This document shows positions 61,666-64,000 of a stretch of DNA of 64,000 nucleotides, in pieces. The translations under genes and the position numbers were made by a program. The notes under the pieces were generated by a model that made no database searches, was not told the origin of the DNA, and worked only from the letters and a program-made list of their open reading frames with translations. The first letter of the stretch is position 1. Each line of letters starts with the position of its first letter. Source of the stretch: Actinokineospora inagensis DSM 44258 (lineage in GTDB: Bacteria; Actinomycetota; Actinomycetes; Mycobacteriales; Pseudonocardiaceae); NCBI RefSeq assembly GCF_000482865.1, contig NZ_AXWW01000033.1, positions 30,408-94,407 on the forward strand, written 5' to 3'.

Positions 61666-64000
61666 GTGTTCAACCGCATCGCCATCGTCAACCGGGGTGA
61701 GGCCGCGATGCGGCTCATCCACGCCGTCCGGGACCTGTCCGCGGAGACCGGCACCAAGATCGAGACCGTCGCGCTGCACACCGACGTGGACCGGTCGGCC
61801 ACCTTCGTCCGCGAGGCCGACGCGGCCTACGACCTCGGCCCGGCCGCGAACCGGCCCTACCTCGACCTGAAGGTCCTCGAACAGGCCCTGCTGGCCACCG
61901 GCGCCGACGCGGCCTGGGTCGGCTGGGGCTTCGTCGCCGAGGACCCGGCGTTCGCCGAGCTGTGCGAGCGGGTCGGCGTCACCTTCGTCGGCCCGAGCCC
62001 GGAGGCGATGCGCAAGCTGGGCGACAAGATCGGCGCCAAGCTGATCGCCGAGGAGGTCGGCGTCCCGGTCGCGCCGTGGAGCCGCGGCGCGGTGGAGACG
62101 CTGGACGCGGCCCTCGACGCGGCGGTCGAGATCGGCTACCCGCTGATGCTCAAGGCGACCGCCGGTGGTGGCGGCCGCGGCATCCGGGTCGTCACCAACC
62201 CGGCCGAGCTCACCGACGCCTACGAGCGCACCAGCCAGGAGGCCGCCCGCGCCTTCGGCAGCGGCGTCGTGTTCCTGGAGCGCCTGGTCACCGGCGCCCG
62301 GCACGTCGAGGTCCAGGTGATCTCGGACGGCGAGACCGCGTGGGCGCTCGGCGTGCGCGACTGCTCGGTGCAGCGGCGCAACCAGAAGGTCATCGAGGAG
62401 TCGGCGTCGCCGGTGCTCAGCCCCGAGCAGACCGCCGAGCTGAAGTCCTCTGCGGAGCGGCTGGCGGTCGCGGTCGGCTACCGCGGCGCGGCCACCGTCG
62501 AGTTCCTCTACCACCCCGGCGACAAGCTGTTCGCCTTCCTCGAGGTCAACACCCGGCTGCAGGTCGAGCACCCGATCACCGAGGCCACCACCGGGTTCGA
62601 CCTGGTCAAGGCCCAGTTGCACGTGGCGTCCGGCGGGAAGCTGACCGGGCCGCAGCCCGCCGAGCGCGGGCACGCCATCGAGGCGCGGCTCAACGCCGAG
62701 GACCCGGACCGCGACTTCGCGCCGTCCCCGGGCCGCATCGCCCGGCTCGACCTGCCCGCCGGTCCCGGTATCCGGGTGGACACCGGGGTCAGCGAGGGCG
62801 ACACGATCCCGGCCGACTTCGACTCGATGATCGCCAAGATCATCGCCTACGGCCGGGACCGGGACGAGGCGCTGGGCAGGCTGCGCCGGGCGATGGCCCG
62901 CACCACGGTGATGATCGAGGGCGGCGCCACCAACAAGAGCTTCGTGCTCGACCTGCTCGACCAGCCCGAGGTGATCGACGCCAGCGCCGACACCGGCTGG
63001 ATCGACCGGGTCCGCGGCGAGGGCAGGCTCGTCTCGCACCGGCACTCCGCGGTGGCGCTGGCCGCCGCCGCCATCGAGGCCTACGAGGACGAGGAGGGCG
63101 TCGAGCGGCAGCGGCTGCTGTCCACCGCGTTCGGCGGTCGCCCCCAGGTGCAGCACGAGAGCGGCAGGCCGCTGGACCTCAAGCTGCGCGGGGTCGGCTA
63201 CCGGGTGCGGGTGGCCAGGGTCGGCGCGCACCGGTTCCGGGTCGGCATCGAGGTCGGCGAGCAGGTGCACACCGCGGACGTGGAGCTGGACCGGTTCGAC
63301 GAGCACACCGGCCGGATCGTGGTCAACGGTTCCCGGCACCGGCTGCTCACCGGCACGCACGGCCCGATCCACCTGGTCGAGGTGGACGGCGTCACGCACC
63401 GGGTCAGCCGGGACGAGGGCGGCGTGGTCCGCTCGCCCGCGCCCGCCCTGGTCGTCGCGACCCCGGTGGAGGTCGGCGACGAGATCGAGGCCGGTGCCCC
63501 GGTGCTGGTGCTGGAGAGCATGAAGATGGAGACGGTGCTGCGCGCGCCGTTCAAGGCCCGGCTCAAGGAGCGCGTGGTCTCCGTCGGCAGCCAGGTCGAG
63601 ACCGGCGCGGCGCTGCTGCGCCTGGAGCCGCTGGCCGACGAAGAGACCGAGGACACCACCGAGGTCGCGACCGTCGAGCTGGACCTGCCGGTCGCCACCA
63701 CCGAGACCCCCGCGCTGGACCGGGTCACCCGCGGCCAGGAGGACCTGCGCAGCCTGCTGCTCGGCTACGACGTCGACCCGCACGACGAGCGCCGCGTCCT
63801 CGACGACTACCTCGCCGCCCGCAAGGTCGTCACCGAGCAGGGCCACCGGCCGCTCACCGAGGAACTCGACCTGGTCGCCGTGTTCGCCGACCTCGCCGAG
63901 CTGACCCGCAACCGGGCCTCCGGCGAGGACGGCGCGGGCGCGGGCCACGTGCACAGCGCACGCGAGTACTTCCACGCCTACCTGCAGAGCCTCGACGTCG
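61666..64000 (+). CDS. Single-chain acyl-CoA carboxylase, 3' end outside window
   Basis: GTG at 61666, with GAGGAGGGG about ten bases upstream; 778 codons are visible. Residues 1-450 form a biotin carboxylase (RIAIVNRGEAAMRL at the start, KATAGGGGRGIRV as the ATP-grasp loop, FLEVNTRLQVEHPITE as the catalytic region). A biotin-carrier domain has VLESMKMET with the biotinylated Lys near 621. The chain then runs towards a carboxyltransferase beyond the window. This order fits the roughly 1800-aa one-polypeptide acyl-CoA carboxylases of actinomycetes and mycobacteria. It would make malonyl- or longer carboxyacyl-CoA and might supply extender units for the PKS, though it is not in that operon. Confidence 0.93.
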   Translation, partial: MFNRIAIVNRGEAAMRLIHAVRDLSAETGTKIETVALHTDVDRSATFVREADAAYDLGPAANRPYLDLKVLEQALLATGADAAWVGWGFVAEDPAFAELCERVGVTFVGPSPEAMRKLGDKIGAKLIAEEVGVPVAPWSRGAVETLDAALDAAVEIGYPLMLKATAGGGGRGIRVVTNPAELTDAYERTSQEAARAFGSGVVFLERLVTGARHVEVQVISDGETAWALGVRDCSVQRRNQKVIEESASPVLSPEQTAELKSSAERLAVAVGYRGAATVEFLYHPGDKLFAFLEVNTRLQVEHPITEATTGFDLVKAQLHVASGGKLTGPQPAERGHAIEARLNAEDPDRDFAPSPGRIARLDLPAGPGIRVDTGVSEGDTIPADFDSMIAKIIAYGRDRDEALGRLRRAMARTTVMIEGGATNKSFVLDLLDQPEVIDASADTGWIDRVRGEGRLVSHRHSAVALAAAAIEAYEDEEGVERQRLLSTAFGGRPQVQHESGRPLDLKLRGVGYRVRVARVGAHRFRVGIEVGEQVHTADVELDRFDEHTGRIVVNGSRHRLLTGTHGPIHLVEVDGVTHRVSRDEGGVVRSPAPALVVATPVEVGDEIEAGAPVLVLESMKMETVLRAPFKARLKERVVSVGSQVETGAALLRLEPLADEETEDTTEVATVELDLPVATTETPALDRVTRGQEDLRSLLLGYDVDPHDERRVLDDYLAARKVVTEQGHRPLTEELDLVAVFADLAELTRNRASGEDGAGAGHVHSAREYFHAYLQSLDV

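Noticed and set aside
61345..63975. 876-aa open frame on the - strand
   Set aside because: Antisense to the biotin carboxylase and biotin-carrier domains.

Overview
The window is high-GC actinomycete DNA with many GTG starts, ATGA/GTGA gene overlaps, type I polyketide synthases and a single-chain acyl-CoA carboxylase. A Pseudonocardiaceae-type host is my inference; no rRNA or other marker is present to prove it. I saw no tRNA, rRNA or CRISPR array.

Bases 2-12181 hold one tightly coupled operon of eight genes on the + strand. It encodes two small membrane-anchored proteins, a 1048-aa tubulin-like protein, a 734-aa multi-pass protein, a membrane-anchored pseudokinase, a TRAFAC-like GTPase with a Cys-containing N-terminus, a GAP1-like membrane protein and a membrane protein with a Cys-containing exterior domain. 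It looks like a membrane-bound NTP-dependent signalling or conflict system. Bases 12183-17007 hold a second possible conflict module. A nucleoside-phosphorylase-like protein and a multi-pass membrane protein are encoded in an overlapping pair and share a RHIM/amyloid-like motif. The pair is bracketed by two Nudix genes, with nested palindromes in the divergent promoter. Bases 17252-24989 are ordinary accessory genome: a DNA-damage-neutral mix of a hypothetical protein, a NarL/DesK-type two-component pair with a divergent membrane protein, a hypothetical protein, a GT87 mannosyltransferase, and an OmpR-type pair whose regulator gene is frameshifted.

Bases 25147-29889 form a cassette flanked by inverted repeats of about 300 bp. 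Each arm contains a 146-bp MITE-like element with 30-bp perfect terminal inverted repeats. Inside lie a 42-aa putative RiPP precursor ending in an aromatic core, a hairpin, an M29-peptidase-like protein, a cytochrome P450 and an MFS exporter.

Bases 29968-54183, on the - strand, are a hybrid NRPS/trans-AT PKS operon. The order of transcription is C-A(Gly)-PCP-KS-MT-ACP-KS-DH-KR, then MT-ACP-KS-ACP-TE, then KS(Ser)-AT-ACP-KS-DH-ER-KR-ACP, then a KSIII-like enzyme with a Ser-His-Asp triad, then a discrete AT-ACP. Only one module carries a cis AT, so the free AT probably serves the others. A 1.9-kb repeat-rich non-coding stretch separates this operon from a solitary clpP, which is a candidate self-resistance copy. 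Bases 57082-61334 hold a methyltransferase, a ribbon-helix-helix/VOC pair with its operator, a WGR/beta-propeller protein, and a PadR regulator with an HD-domain membrane protein. The window ends inside the acyl-CoA carboxylase gene.
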